A stretch of 64,000 bases of DNA from Melampsora larici-populina 98AG31 (lineage: Eukaryota; Basidiomycota; Pucciniomycetes; Pucciniales; Melampsoraceae), in contig NW_006768773.1 of NCBI RefSeq assembly GCF_000204055.1, positions 775,879 to 839,878 on the forward strand, in the 5' to 3' direction. Under the pieces are notes generated by a model. That model did no database searches. It had not been told where the DNA came from and worked only from the letters and a program-made list of their open reading frames with translations. Below, in pieces: positions 21,367 through 31,530 of the stretch (positions within the stretch are counted from its first letter, which is position 1; each line of letters opens with the position of its first letter). The position numbers and the translations under genes are program-made.

Positions 21367-22195
21367 GATGACAATTTTCTATTTGCGCAGTACCAATCGT
21401 GAATCCTGGAGCATCATCGGGTGATATGATCTTGGTTGAGGTTCTCTATAGCCTCCAACAGATCCAAAAGTCTATATGTGATAGCTTAATTGATCCACAA
21501 CAATACATCATGAACTCTTGCCTTATAAAAGGCTGGTCTTTACTTTAATGTGTACTTTGATCAAAGGATTTTGGAGATGTTTGCTAAAAAAAATGTTTCT
21601 TTGGAAGATTTCCCAAAGAAATATTTTCCAGATCATGAGACTAGTGTTTTTATGTTTTTGCTTAGGTCTGTTGTGATTGATCTTGTTAATTCAAATCAAA
21701 TGAAAATTCTGTAAAACTTGACTTATGAAGGACTCATAGATAGAAAAGAGGCAGAACAAGAATAACTCACGTGATGGCCATGAGTGACCATGAGATATTG
21801 TTGGAATTCAGTCAAGGTGTCGAAGGAAGAGTAACAGGTGAACTGATTCTGTGTATCAAAGAGAAGAAAGGCCTACAGTCAAACCCGCGCAAATGCATAA
21901 GTGGGGACGACACTTTTTTCTATGCATTTTGACCTATTATTCATTTTGAAGGGTTTTGTCAAAATGCATAAGTGTATGCATTATGGGCATAATGCATAGA
22001 ATTATGCATTTTGAGCACAAGATAACAACGCTTGTTAAAAAACTTCATAATGAATGAAGTTATGCATTATGAGCAGGCAATGCTCACGCTTGAAAAAAAC
22101 TCACAGCTTGTATTTCATATTTCATGTGTAGATAAGTACTTCATTTGAGAGAGTAAAAAAAGGAAACATTGTTTGTTTATTTAAGAATTGGGGAG
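21367..22195. other. Intergenic, with a TGCATTATG-rich patch
   Basis: At about 21890-22080 the words ATGCATAA, TGCATTATG and TGCATTTTGA recur in both orientations, forming a loose foldback. No gene is recognised. Confidence 0.45.
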
Positions 22196-23375
22196 TTACT
22201 TGAAGAAACTAGTGAAGAAATCAGTAATCGATGATTGCTTTTTGTTACCAAAATAAATTTCCGACTCAAGCATGTCACTATATTTCTGTAAGGCAGAGTC
22301 CAACTTGATACCGGTAGGTGCTCCAGTACCCTCATAATGAGCTATGACTACTGAGATAGCTGCATAGGTCTCAGCGGCAGTTGGAACTGGGTCGGGTTGG
22401 GGTTTGTCGATATCAGGTTCATCAGGTTCATTAAAATGTTCAAGTATTTCTTCAGCAGATGGCTGCTGAGCTAAATGAGAGGGTGTTTCATCGTCTGGAT
22501 TCAAGAGTTCAGAGATCGACATTTGATTTCTGGAAGTCAGAACGCCAGCATCTGGAAGGCGTTGCAACCTTCCCTCGAGGTCCAAACCATCTGGAATTGG
22601 AAGGTTAGCTTGATCAAGTTCAGGCAGCCTGCAAGTGATAAGAAAGGTCAGTCTCAGTCTTGATTGTAAATATGAAAGCAGCCAAACTTACACAACACCA
22701 TCTTTAAAATCAATTATACCAGCATGTCTCCAACAGTTCTTGATTGATTCGGAACTGACACTCTCCCAAGCCAATTTGGCAACGCGCATAGCAGTAATTA
22801 AGAACATCAATATTGTAGACGTGGGTGGCTTTATCGTTGGAATTCAGAAGTCGGAAGGCGTGGTTGAGAAAACACTTGCAATAATGACACTTGAAAGCGT
22901 GGATGATTCCCGCATCAAGCAGTTGAACATGAGCTGTAAGTCCAGCTACCTGAAGCATGAAGTCCGTACTTTCCTCGAGGGACTGATTTGGGTGAACACC
23001 CCGAGTGACCAATAGAGACATTCCTAAATGTTCGTGGATTTCGCGTGTTATGGTGGCACATGATACATCTAACCCGGTCAATTCTCGGAGCTCGGATTGC
23101 AACTCGTCCAGATAGATAGAAGGGCGATCCGTGAGCAGGTCGTAGAGGATTGCGAGGTTTTTGTCAGACAAAGTATGTGGTCGGCCCATGTTCTTGTATT
23201 TGGCCGGGTCCTTGATGACTTGGTTGGTGAGCAGAAAACACTGTTTCCATTGGTAAATTGAAACCGCCAAAATGGACGTTTGCAAGTGGATGTTGATATC
23301 GTCAAGAGAGACATTCTTCACTTCCAACTGGGTAGCTAGGAGCTTGATAGCTTCGGAGTAAACGACGTAACCCAT
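22196..23375 (-). pseudogene. Chimeric Tc1-like/pogo-type transposase relic, frameshifted
   Basis: Starting at ATG 23375, the first part carries a helix-turn-helix of Tc1/IS630 type (GRPHTLSDKNLAILYDLL, YLDELQSELRELTG, VSCATITREIHEHLG). It passes abruptly into the C-terminal part of a pogo/Tigger transposase (VQLLDAGIIHAFKCHY, IDVLN), with the catalytic domain missing in between. One extra T near 22795-22799 shifts the frame. In the other frame the text continues as MRVAKLAWESV and IKNCWRHAGI, the expected pogo sequence. An intron (22629-22691) leads to exon 22628-22196, which ends QSSITDFFTSFF, a good PCNA-interacting-peptide pattern (Q..I..FF). The middle deletion and the frameshift mean no active transposase. 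Confidence 0.7.
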
Positions 23376-24185
23376 CCTGGAGGTCCGTACAAAGGAAATG
23401 TCAAATAGGGTCGACGTATCAGGATAAGGGATATGGATGAAGAATAAAGCAGAATTGGCAAGACCAGGGGGGATGGGAGAAAGTGAACATAGGGTTCCCC
23501 CAACCCCAAAGGATCGGACAAACAAAACAATAAGATGAGAAAAAAAAGTACAAAGAAAAAAAAAGAAACACAGAAGATGGAAGATCTTCTGCAGATCGTA
23601 TTGCGTGCGAGTGCCTACAAGACAGGCCGGCCAGTTTGCTTTTGGCCGGTGCTGCGCCTCGCACGGACCACCTGGGTGATTCTTCAAAATCCCAAATTTC
23701 AAGACTTTTGAAATTTACTGTATTAATACCATTTTCAAGTATGCACTTACATTTTTACTCTTGAGACTTTTAGCTCCATAAATGAAGTTTTGGTGAAATC
23801 CATAGGGGCAAAAGTCAAACTGATGTACAGACTCAAGTTACAGATTGTGATGAGCTTCTATAAGTTTTCATGTTCATGCGCTCTCAATTCATTTCAAACA
23901 TCTCCTAACTTGCATTCTGATTAGATTGCAGAAAGACCCTCTCAAGAGTATGGAAGCTCAAGAAAAGCCTTACCCTATCAAAGATTGGTAATCCGTCAAA
24001 GACTGATCCAGTAAAGTTATAATGGGTGCAATCCAAATTTGAAAGCTTTTTTCTCTCAATCCAAACAAACCCAATTCAGGGCAAGAAAAAGCACTGCAAA
24101 ATTACAATAGGATTAGATTTCATATTTTTGAAAAGACAAAGAGAAAGAGTATTGAAAAAAATGTTATCCAAGAGAACATAAAGTA
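23376..24185. other. Spacer, no confident gene
   Basis: A minus-strand frame extends upstream of the transposase relic to 23702, but its text is low-complexity and unlike a protein N terminus. No terminal repeats for the pogo relic were found. Confidence 0.4.
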
Positions 24186-26571
24186 TCAATAATCTTCAGA
24201 TAATGTGACGGTCTGTGACTTCTCTATAAAAACTTTAGACTCTGGAAAAACCAAGTCTCCCTCTTCATGGAATGCCTCAGCTTCTACAAACCAATACGAG
24301 AGATAATCATAACACAGGTTTTGGGGAATATCATACCACATGATTTGCGGTTTAATAAAATGCCCCTCCGCATCAAACAGACCGTCAATGAGTCTCATAA
24401 TCATCTGATTACTTTGTTTGAAAACCGGTTCCTTGACTTCAAAATTGGGCCTTTGTTGACTAAGCCACTCTGACAGTACCATAAAACTGAGCATTTGCCC
24501 AGCTGGAGTCAAGTTGACATTGTCTGAGCAGCAGATAAGCCCCCGAATACCACAGCATGCAAACATTGTAAGGTAACTGAGAGTTGGAGCTCTGACAGAG
24601 CCACCCTTTGATTTTTTCTTTGATTTTTCCTTGAACTTGATGGCCGCTGCTTTTTCCTCGTCAGTAGTGCTTTTGTTCAGAATATAATTAGCCTCAAAAT
24701 ATTGAGTTACGTATGAATCAAGAACCTTGATAAAGACATGTCGCCATTCATGGATTAAGCCGAATTCAACTGAGGAGACAGATTCTTTTGAATTGAGAAG
24801 ATGCATATTGTTATTGGTATCTTTCTGAGAATCTAACCATTCAAGTGCCTGACAAACTGCGGCGACACCAGTTTGAGCCTTCTCTTCTTCGGATTGAGGA
24901 GGTTCTTGGAGGAATTTTTTTCCAGTGAGAACAACTGAGTCGAGTAGAATCTTGAGGAAACAAGTTACCCGTGTTGACGATGGCCAAACAGAAAGACGCA
25001 TGGAAAGCCAAGTTTGATGCCAAAGAGGTGGCAGGGATGTCGGAGGTTTGTTGCCCATTGCTACGTCTCTCAGATGGACAGTGTTGAAGAAACCTCCGGC
25101 ATAAGATGGCTCCCCTTCGTGTGAGTTGAAGAGATTTGGCACTAAGTAAATCAATCAAAATCATGGTGGAGAATGAAGTGCGCTCCAAAAACAAAGAGAA
25201 AGAAACCTACTCATTGCCTTGACAGTGTTAATCCAGTGTTGTATGTTGTATTTAGTCTTGATCACCACTTTAGTTGGTCCACCCTCAATTGAATCCAAGA
25301 AGACTTGATCCAACGGTTCTCCTAACTTTTGACGTTGTAATAAAGACCTTAACGCATCCCAAGCAGCTAGTTTGGCTATATGACTGGTTTGTGTACCGCT
25401 GTAAGGTGATAACATTGTGTGAAGCTCCATCTCCATTTCCTTGGATCCTAGGAAAAAGTGAACTGATTTGAGAGGTTCGCCGTTGGAATTATTTGAGTTG
25501 GAAGCCTGGCAAACTTCAGACGTTATATTGGAATACCGGACATGCGGAATCAAAACAGCAGTAAATCTTTTCTTGTTTGACTGTTGATTACACTCTTCAG
25601 TAATGGGATCTTCAATCTGTTCTTGAGGGAGATTAGACAACACAGAAACAGAATGAGTGGTCGAAGTAGAATGAATGCTGCATTGATCATCTGGTAAACG
25701 TTCGAGTTCAGGACGTAAAGAAGACATAGATTGATTCATTTGAACAGAAATTTGATCATCAGGTAAACGTTCGAGTTCAGGACGTAAAGAAGACATAGAT
25801 TTGAGTTCAGGACGTAAAGGCAACATAGATTGATTCATTTGAACAGAAATTTGATCATCTGGTAAACGTTCGAGTTCAGGACGTAAAGAAGACATAGATT
25901 GATTCATTTGAACAGAAATTTGATGATCATCAGGTAAATGTTCGAGTTCAGGACGTAAAGAAGACATAGATTGATTCATTTGAACAGAAATTTGATCATC
26001 AGGTAAATGTTTGAGTTCAGGACGTAAAGGCAACATAGATTCGAGTTCAGGAGGTGAAGGAGACGGAGATTGACGATCATCGGCCGTGGGATCTTGGTTG
26101 TCCGAATCAAAGACAAGAAAAGAATGGCCGTATGTAGCACTCAAATCTTTGTCCTTGTCATCAGGTGTGATGATCACATGATCTTCAGCTGGTAACAATT
26201 TATGTTGCAAAATTGCTATTAGAAAAAGAAAATCAGCTGCAATCCAATGTGCGGTTGAAAGAATTGAAAGAAGACATACCTAATCCGGTTTTTATGCATC
26301 TCAATGTCAAGCTTCTTAGCTCAGCTTCCATTGGAGCAGTCAGACATCCTGAAACTCTAGCCTCTTCTAAGGCAGCAATGAGTTTGGAGTAAACCCCCAA
26401 GGCGACTGAAGCAGTCACTAGTTTTTTTTCAATTCCAGACTCCTGTCCAAGGGTTGGGCCTTCATTGCAGTTACCTTGGAATTTCACATTCCGGGTGTCA
26501 GGGAAAATGCCCGGAGAGGAGACTTGCTTGTGAGTCGATTTCACTGAGTCAGATTGAGTATTTAGATTCAT
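24186..26571 (-). CDS. Unrecognised three-exon gene with a 23-residue repeat array
   Basis: Exons 26571-26280, 26215-25211 and 25141-24186 are joined by GT-AG introns of 64 and 69 nt, all in phase, giving about 750 aa. The first exon is Ser/Thr/Asn-rich. The second contains about six tandem copies of a roughly 23-residue unit of the form ISVQMNQSMSSLRPELERLP-DDQ, then a more conserved-looking part (HVRYSNITSEVCQ, AAWDALRSLLQRQKLGEP). The third exon looks globular (GFFNTVHLRDVAMGNKPPTS, LIHEWRHVFIKVLDSYV, ACCGIRGLICCSDN, WYDIPQNLCYDYLSYWFVEA). I know no domain for it and no transposase motif is visible. Clean splice joins over 2.25 kb support a real gene. It may be a lineage-specific host gene or a retained part of an unknown element. 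Confidence 0.65.
25690..26055 (-). repeat. In-frame 69-bp-type tandem repeats in the unrecognised gene
   Basis: Units containing CGAGTTCAGGACGTAAAG, GACATAGATTGATTCATT and GAACAGAAATTTGATCATC recur about six times, one shortened. Differences are multiples of three, so the reading frame is kept. Two units have CAACATAG where the others have GACATAG. Confidence 0.8.
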
Positions 26572-26604
26572 TTTCAGACTATCTATGATATAAGATAGTC
26601 ATTG

Positions 26605-27118
26605 AGGAGCAGGTAGGTAGGAGTTCGGTAGGTTCGGTAGGTTCGTAGGAGTTCGTAGGAGTTCGTAGGAGTTTGTAGGTAGGTAGGTAGGTAGGTTCGT
26701 AGGAGTTCGGTAGGAGTTCGTAGGAGTTTGGTAGGTTCGTAGGTAGGTAGGTAGGTAGGTAGGAGTTCGGTAGGTAGGTAGGAGTTTGGTAGGTAGGTAG
26801 GTAGGTAGGAGTTCGGTAGGTAGGTAGGTAGGAGTTCGTAGGTAGGTTCGGTAGGAGTTCGTAGGTAGGTAGGTAGGTAGGTAGGTAGGTAGGTAGGTAG
26901 GTAGGTAGGTAGGAGTTCGGTAGGAGTTCGTAGGTAGGTTCGTAGGAGTTCGGTAGGAGTTCGTAGGTAGGTTCGTAGGTTCGTAGGTTTGTAGGTTCGT
27001 AGGAGTTCGGTAGGAGTTTGGTAGGAGTTCGTAGGAGTTCGTAGGAGTTCGTAGGTTCGTAGGTTCGTAGGAGTTCGGTAGGAGTTCAGTAGGAAGGTTC
27101 GGTAGGAAGGTTCGTAGT
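26605..27118. repeat. GTAG/GTAGGAGTTCG minisatellite
   Basis: About 500 bases consist of GTAG units mixed with GTAGGAGTTCG and GTAGGTTCG units, including a perfect run of about a dozen GTAG copies at 26865-26910. The minus-strand open frame through it (rich in LRTY and LPTY) is a by-product of the repeat. It lies directly upstream of the ATG at 26571, where the promoter or 5' leader of the unrecognised gene should be. Confidence 0.9.
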
Positions 27119-27679
27119 TTAGCTCAAAAAAAAAAACGAAAAGGGAAGAAAGAAAACAAGAAAACACCTACCCTTGATTGAATATGAAGTCGGAAAGGAA
27201 ATCAAAACTGGGAATCGAAATGTCTAAAGGTTGAGCAAGTGAACAGGGTCAGAGGCTGTCAGAGGATTCTGATTTCGGGAAATGCGGAGCTGGAGCTCAG
27301 AATGTCGAGGAAGCGACATCTCTCTGTACATTTCACAGCTTCAGTTACACCTGCAATTCTGCAGCTGGAGTGGCCTTGCACTCGATCAACCCAACTCAGA
27401 TTCAACCTTGAATATCCGGAAACCCCGGGTCAACTCGGGGCATTATTTTGGGTCCATTCAACTCCTCATCTTACAAAAACATGTCAACTCCAACATCATC
27501 AAGTACATCCACAAATAATCACGGGTCAACCAAAGGTTGATTGGTATTAGAAATGTAATCACCCGCTTCTGCATTAGCGTGCCTTGAACAAGCTAACAAT
27601 TTTTTTTGAATTGCAATAACGCAGTTGTTGTGCATTACAAAAACTCGCTAACAACTAACATAACTGTCAATCATGTTTC
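27119..27679. other. Spacer, no recognised gene
   Basis: Short frames at 27239-27550 lack recognisable domains. Confidence 0.4.
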
Positions 27680-27912
27680 CCGGCAAGGGCTTGAAGTTCA
27701 GCCCATTCCTGTCCGCTCAATTTGACCCCGCTGCACAGCCACATTCAACTCCCTACAAGGTGTTCGATATTCCACGCTGAAAGCGACCCTTGATTGCTTG
27801 CACAGACATCTGCTGCAGCCAAAAAGGCACGCTCTGCGGGAGCCAAGGATCCGCAGCAAGCAAGATAGCCGCAAGCAAGTGAGGCTAGAACAGGATATCT
27901 TGATGCCTTGTT
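27680..27912 (-). pseudogene. hAT transposase C-terminal exon, relic
   Basis: On the minus strand an exon after an acceptor TTTCAAACAG reads NKASRYPVLASLACGYLACC, then GSLAPAERAF, ADVCASNQGSLSAWNIEHLV and a stop. It aligns with the dimerisation region of the hAT gene at 60.9-61.15 kb (DYLATTGSSCAAERIFS, ADVCASDRGSLLARTIEALV), including the splice position. The CAAER core has become PAERA and the frame is interrupted. This is a separate, older hAT copy in opposite orientation. Confidence 0.65.
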
Positions 27913-28549
27913 CTGTTTGAAATCATGTATTCACATAAGTACAGCGGAGGAGAAAGACAGATTAAGTTGTTGAAATAGTTACTTACTTTCCATCAAGTAA
28001 GAATGCTATGAGGATTGTGAGCTTGATCCTTGTGTATTACATCAGCGATCTTCACCTTCAGGAGGTGAAGTCCTTAAATCAGTGGAGGGGTATGCTAACA
28101 AGCTAACAGCTAATGACCAAATCTTGTTCTCTGTTAACGTAGATTGAAAAAGCCAGCTAACGCTACAAACGTAGCGGGGGAAAGTTATCACACATGGCAG
28201 AATCTGGTAGTGTAGATCTCCACATCTAACGGAAAGTGTTGGTGTAGCTGCGTGAAAACGTTACACTAACAGCTTCCTTAACGCTTTTTTAGCGTAATTG
28301 GTCCAGTGTTGACACAAGCCGCCGGGACTTGTAAACAGATGATTCCCACACACAGGATGCATATTGGACTTTTGGTTGGCTACATTTAGCCAACCAAAAA
28401 TCCAATATGAAAGACCACATTTGACATTTTTTGACCAATCCAGCATTAACAAAGTTTTGAAGTGCAGTGCTGTCATAAGTCCAGAACTGCATTGGGACAT
28501 GATATGCAGGGTCTAAACCAATTGTGTGCATGAGAAACCAATATGCATG
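27913..28549. other. Degraded hAT-associated spacer
   Basis: Words such as GCTAAC, GTTAACG and AACGCTAC recur at about 28085-28300, as in the ends of hAT elements elsewhere in the window. No further coding exons could be identified. Open frames at 28261-28582 are unsupported. Confidence 0.35.
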
Positions 28550-28644
28550 CCACTGGTGGCGGCCGTAGGCTTGGTCTCCCACAGGCAGCCACTGACAGGC
28601 TGAGATAGCCTCCCAATTGAGGCGGTTTTACCTACCACCAGTGG
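28550..28644. repeat. Small foldback element
   Basis: GCCACTGGTGG at 28550-28560 is matched by CCACCAGTGGC at 28634-28644, with a short loop between. Size and shape fit a tiny MITE. No target duplication was resolved. Confidence 0.5.
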
Positions 28645-29232
28645 CAATGCTCTTACGCTCTCACAAATTCACAGTCAAACATCTGCCATTCTGAACCTAG
28701 CTCTCTCTCTCATCTGTCTCATCCATTTTAAGAATTTTCTCAATCCTACCAAAACTTGCAGTTGTTGGAAATAGGTAGCACCTGGTAAGCTCCCAGGCCC
28801 TCCATTCATCATTTACTCCACGCATATCCTTTCACATAAACTTGGATCTTGGCACACTAAACCAATGTTCTGATTGCTATTCTAAATATTTCACACTTCC
28901 AAATAGCCTGGTCAAAGGCTCCAAAAACTTTGCTGCAGGACATTGTGACCTGTCAAAGAAGATACCCAATGTTAAAGGCAAAGCTCTTCTTGGCATTGTG
29001 GGAGGTGGTGTACTCAACTATGGTACAAATTGGTTGGGCCAAAAGAAACCAGGAAACCCATCTATGGATCAGAGTGCAGGTCTGTCTGCTCAGCAATTCA
29101 CATATCATACATAACTTTGACATATGTATGTGTTGGAGTTTGTGGAGGCCACCACAATTGAAGCCAAAAACAAGCACATTTGGAACCCAAATGTGCATGT
29201 CAGATATAAACAGACAACTGCATCAACAATTA
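28645..29232. other. Spacer, unsupported ORFs
   Basis: Overlapping plus-strand frames of 90 and 111 codons (28842-29265) have no recognisable domain and compete with each other, so no gene is called. Confidence 0.35.
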
Positions 29233-29388
29233 CGGTACTCAAAGCAACTACGTTTATGTACATAGTTGTTGTATATAGGTTTTTTTGGCAGGCAAAATAC
29301 TTTGAATATACTTCTTTTGTTTTTTTCCCCGCCAAAAAAATCTATATACGGCAACTATGTACGCGTACATATTTAGCTTTGAGTACCG
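29233..29388. repeat. 156-bp foldback MITE
   Basis: The ends CGGTACTCAAAGC and GCTTTGAGTACCG are perfect inverted copies. Pairing continues inward (ACTACG...TATGTACATAGTTG against CAACTATGTACGCGTACAT, and GGTTTTTTTGGC against GCCAAAAAAATC), so nearly the whole element folds into one hairpin. No coding capacity. Confidence 0.75.
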
Positions 29389-29461
29389 CGAATGAGACTT
29401 TGGCATCCACAAAAATGTTGCCTCTTGGCCAGGCTCATTGCAGAAGAGTGAACAAAGACCC

Positions 29462-29548
29462 AGTCCCCAACGTGATTTGAACACGTGACCTGCCGCTATG
29501 AGTCATTGTACTGCAGGCGGCCGCTCTAAACCACTGAGCTATGGAGAC
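29462..29548 (-). tRNA. tRNA-Cys(GCA) with intron
   Basis: The minus-strand acceptor GTCTCCA pairs with TGGGGAC and the discriminator is T (U73, the identity base of tRNA-Cys). D arm GCTC/GAGC, anticodon stem GCCGC/GCGGC with loop CT-GCA-G, an intron of about 13 nt after base 37, and T arm ACGTG-TTCAAAT-CACGT are all present. It appears intact. Confidence 0.9.
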
Positions 29549-30777
29549 CATGTCTAATGTTCGGAAGCAAGAATCAAGAAGACTCAGGTTTTGTTTAGTT
29601 GTGCCGTTTCACATTGAGTCATGACAATTCGAAAATGTATTGTGAGATATCTGAGGATTTTTCTGAACAGATTGTGTAAGTGGGGATCACATTGACAAAA
29701 ATGCACATCAATTGCTTGTTCTTTCCTTCTCCAATCCCCTGGGCCCAACAATCTCCATGTTGTTTATTAATATGGCCATGTGTGTGTGTTACCCAAAATA
29801 TCTCCCCTTCCATCTTTTAATATATATTATTGTATGTGTTGTGAATTTTGTTCCAGCAGGGATCAACCTAGGATTCCAATAGAACAATCACCAAAAACAA
29901 AGATTGCAACGTAGATCACATAAATGCCAGGAGACCCTGAATTCTACTCAATATGTGTTAGCTTCAAATCATGGACAAGGAAGCACTAATGAGTGGATAA
30001 ACAACATCAAGTGGTAGATGGAATCCTATCCTCTAACAGAGGTGTACTGTCTGGATAATTGAAAGCATGGAATTCTGTTTTGTTTAGCTGTGTGACAGTC
30101 TCTGGCAAAGGCACTCACTTACCCCCTACCCAGCAATGTTTCCAATCAAATCTGATCATCCTGTTCTTATTTTTGCTCTTCAGGATTTGTCTGCTCCACT
30201 GACTGCCATACTGCACTTGTGATTTCAATATCTGGAGGTGCTTGATTGTTTCTGTGCTGCTGAGTGATATCAGATCAAAGTTGGACACAATAAAAAAAGA
30301 GCACTACCCTTAGGGATATGGAGAGAGGTGATGATCAACTGATTCTTTGGATATCCATTTCTGGAAAGATTGAAGAACCTCCTTTTGGTGAAATACAACC
30401 CATGACATGCTTTAATGACAGACGGTACCCAAAGGCACAACGGTACCGTCTATTTCCACGACACAGACTGTGGTCGGGTAATGGGTAGTTAGAAGATATC
30501 CTTATATTGAGGATATTTTCATTGACACTAGTAAAAGATACAAGGTTGAAAATATCTTTCACCTTGAAAATCTTTTCACACATCAATTTCCCATTCCCGA
30601 ATTTCCCACGCTCTCATCTGGAAATTTCTCTCACGGTCTCTCTCTTGTAGTATAAGCCTCTCAGCTTTACTACTCTCTCTTTTTGAAGTTAGATCTTGAT
30701 ATTCACCAACAATCAAATTTCATCCACACACAACTATTCCTCTTTATTTCTCATCCTTAAATCCCAAAATAAAGAAA
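29549..30777. other. Intergenic, no confident gene
   Basis: Short frames only. The last 180 bases before 30778 are pyrimidine-rich and could be the 5' leader of the ORF that follows. Confidence 0.4.
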
Positions 30778-31106
30778 ATGCCTACCAATGGCGAGAAAGC
30801 TATGAACACGGAGAATTTCCACACAATGTTGAGGAGATCTAGTGATAGATTGAGAGGCGGATCAGTACCTCCACCAGATTCAGAGAGCATTGTACCTACT
30901 ATGCAAGTTGCTAGCATTGGCGGAAGAGGTTGTGGTCATGGTCGAGGGAATGGACAAGCGTTGTCCAGAGGAAGAGCATCTCCAGCTCGGGGTGTCACCC
31001 CAGTTGTCACCTTAACAGTTCCCGGAGCCGGTAATGGAACTTCATCCAACTCACCAGCTACAAACGGTGCAACATTGTCAGTCCCAGCATCCGGGATTGA
31101 TACTAC
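30778..31106 (+). pseudogene. ORF truncated by copia LTR insertion, gag-like
   Basis: From ATG 30778 the frame reads a short acidic start, then TMLRRSSDRLRGGSVPPPD and a Gly/Arg-rich stretch (GGRGCGHGRGN, RGRASPARG) and Ser/Thr/Pro-rich text. At 31107 it runs into the TGTTGCTC start of the copia LTR, which supplies the last few codons and a stop. Length and composition resemble the N terminus of a retroelement gag or a small basic host protein; I cannot decide. The continuation was not found beyond the copia block. Confidence 0.4.
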
Positions 31107-31475
31107 TGTTGCTCAAATATGATCTAAATCAAATTAGTGTTATTTCATCTCTTGTCTGTTCTCTGTTTCATTTGATTTCTATGTGATCATCCTGCGAGAT
31201 GTCTTGTTTGTTTCTTATTTGATTTCTTTGTCTTTGTGCGTTTGTTAACTCTCACGGTTATGTTTCTCTAGACTATATAAACCTCCCTGAGTCACCAGAT
31301 GCTTCGTACATTATCTGTTCGAAGCTTCATCATCTGATACACAAGCTAACTTAGACGTGCTTGTGCATCCTGGTTGACTCATAGGTTAGTTTCTATTTTT
31401 GTGTTCTTCTCTAGTCATGATTTCTTTTCTGTTTGTTGTCTTTTGTGTGTTAAAGAAATACATTATCTGTTCGAA
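31107..31475 (+). repeat. First copia LTR, 3' end deleted
   Basis: It begins TGTTGCTCAAATATG and follows the other LTRs until CTGTTCGAA. It then jumps to TTTGTGAAAAC of the gag leader, so the last 58 bp of the LTR and the primer-binding region are lost (152 bp less than copy 2 in all). Confidence 0.9.
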
Positions 31476-31530
31476 TTTGTGAAAACTATCTTCATCAAAA
31501 GCTTGTATCTCGTATCTTACGAATTATCAG

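Noticed and set aside
26583..27167. 194-codon minus-strand frame rich in LRTY/LPTY
   Set aside because: It is a direct read-through of the GTAG minisatellite and shows no protein-like composition.
28261..28582. Minus-strand frames of 79 and 97 codons
   Set aside because: No domain; they overlap hAT debris and a foldback element.
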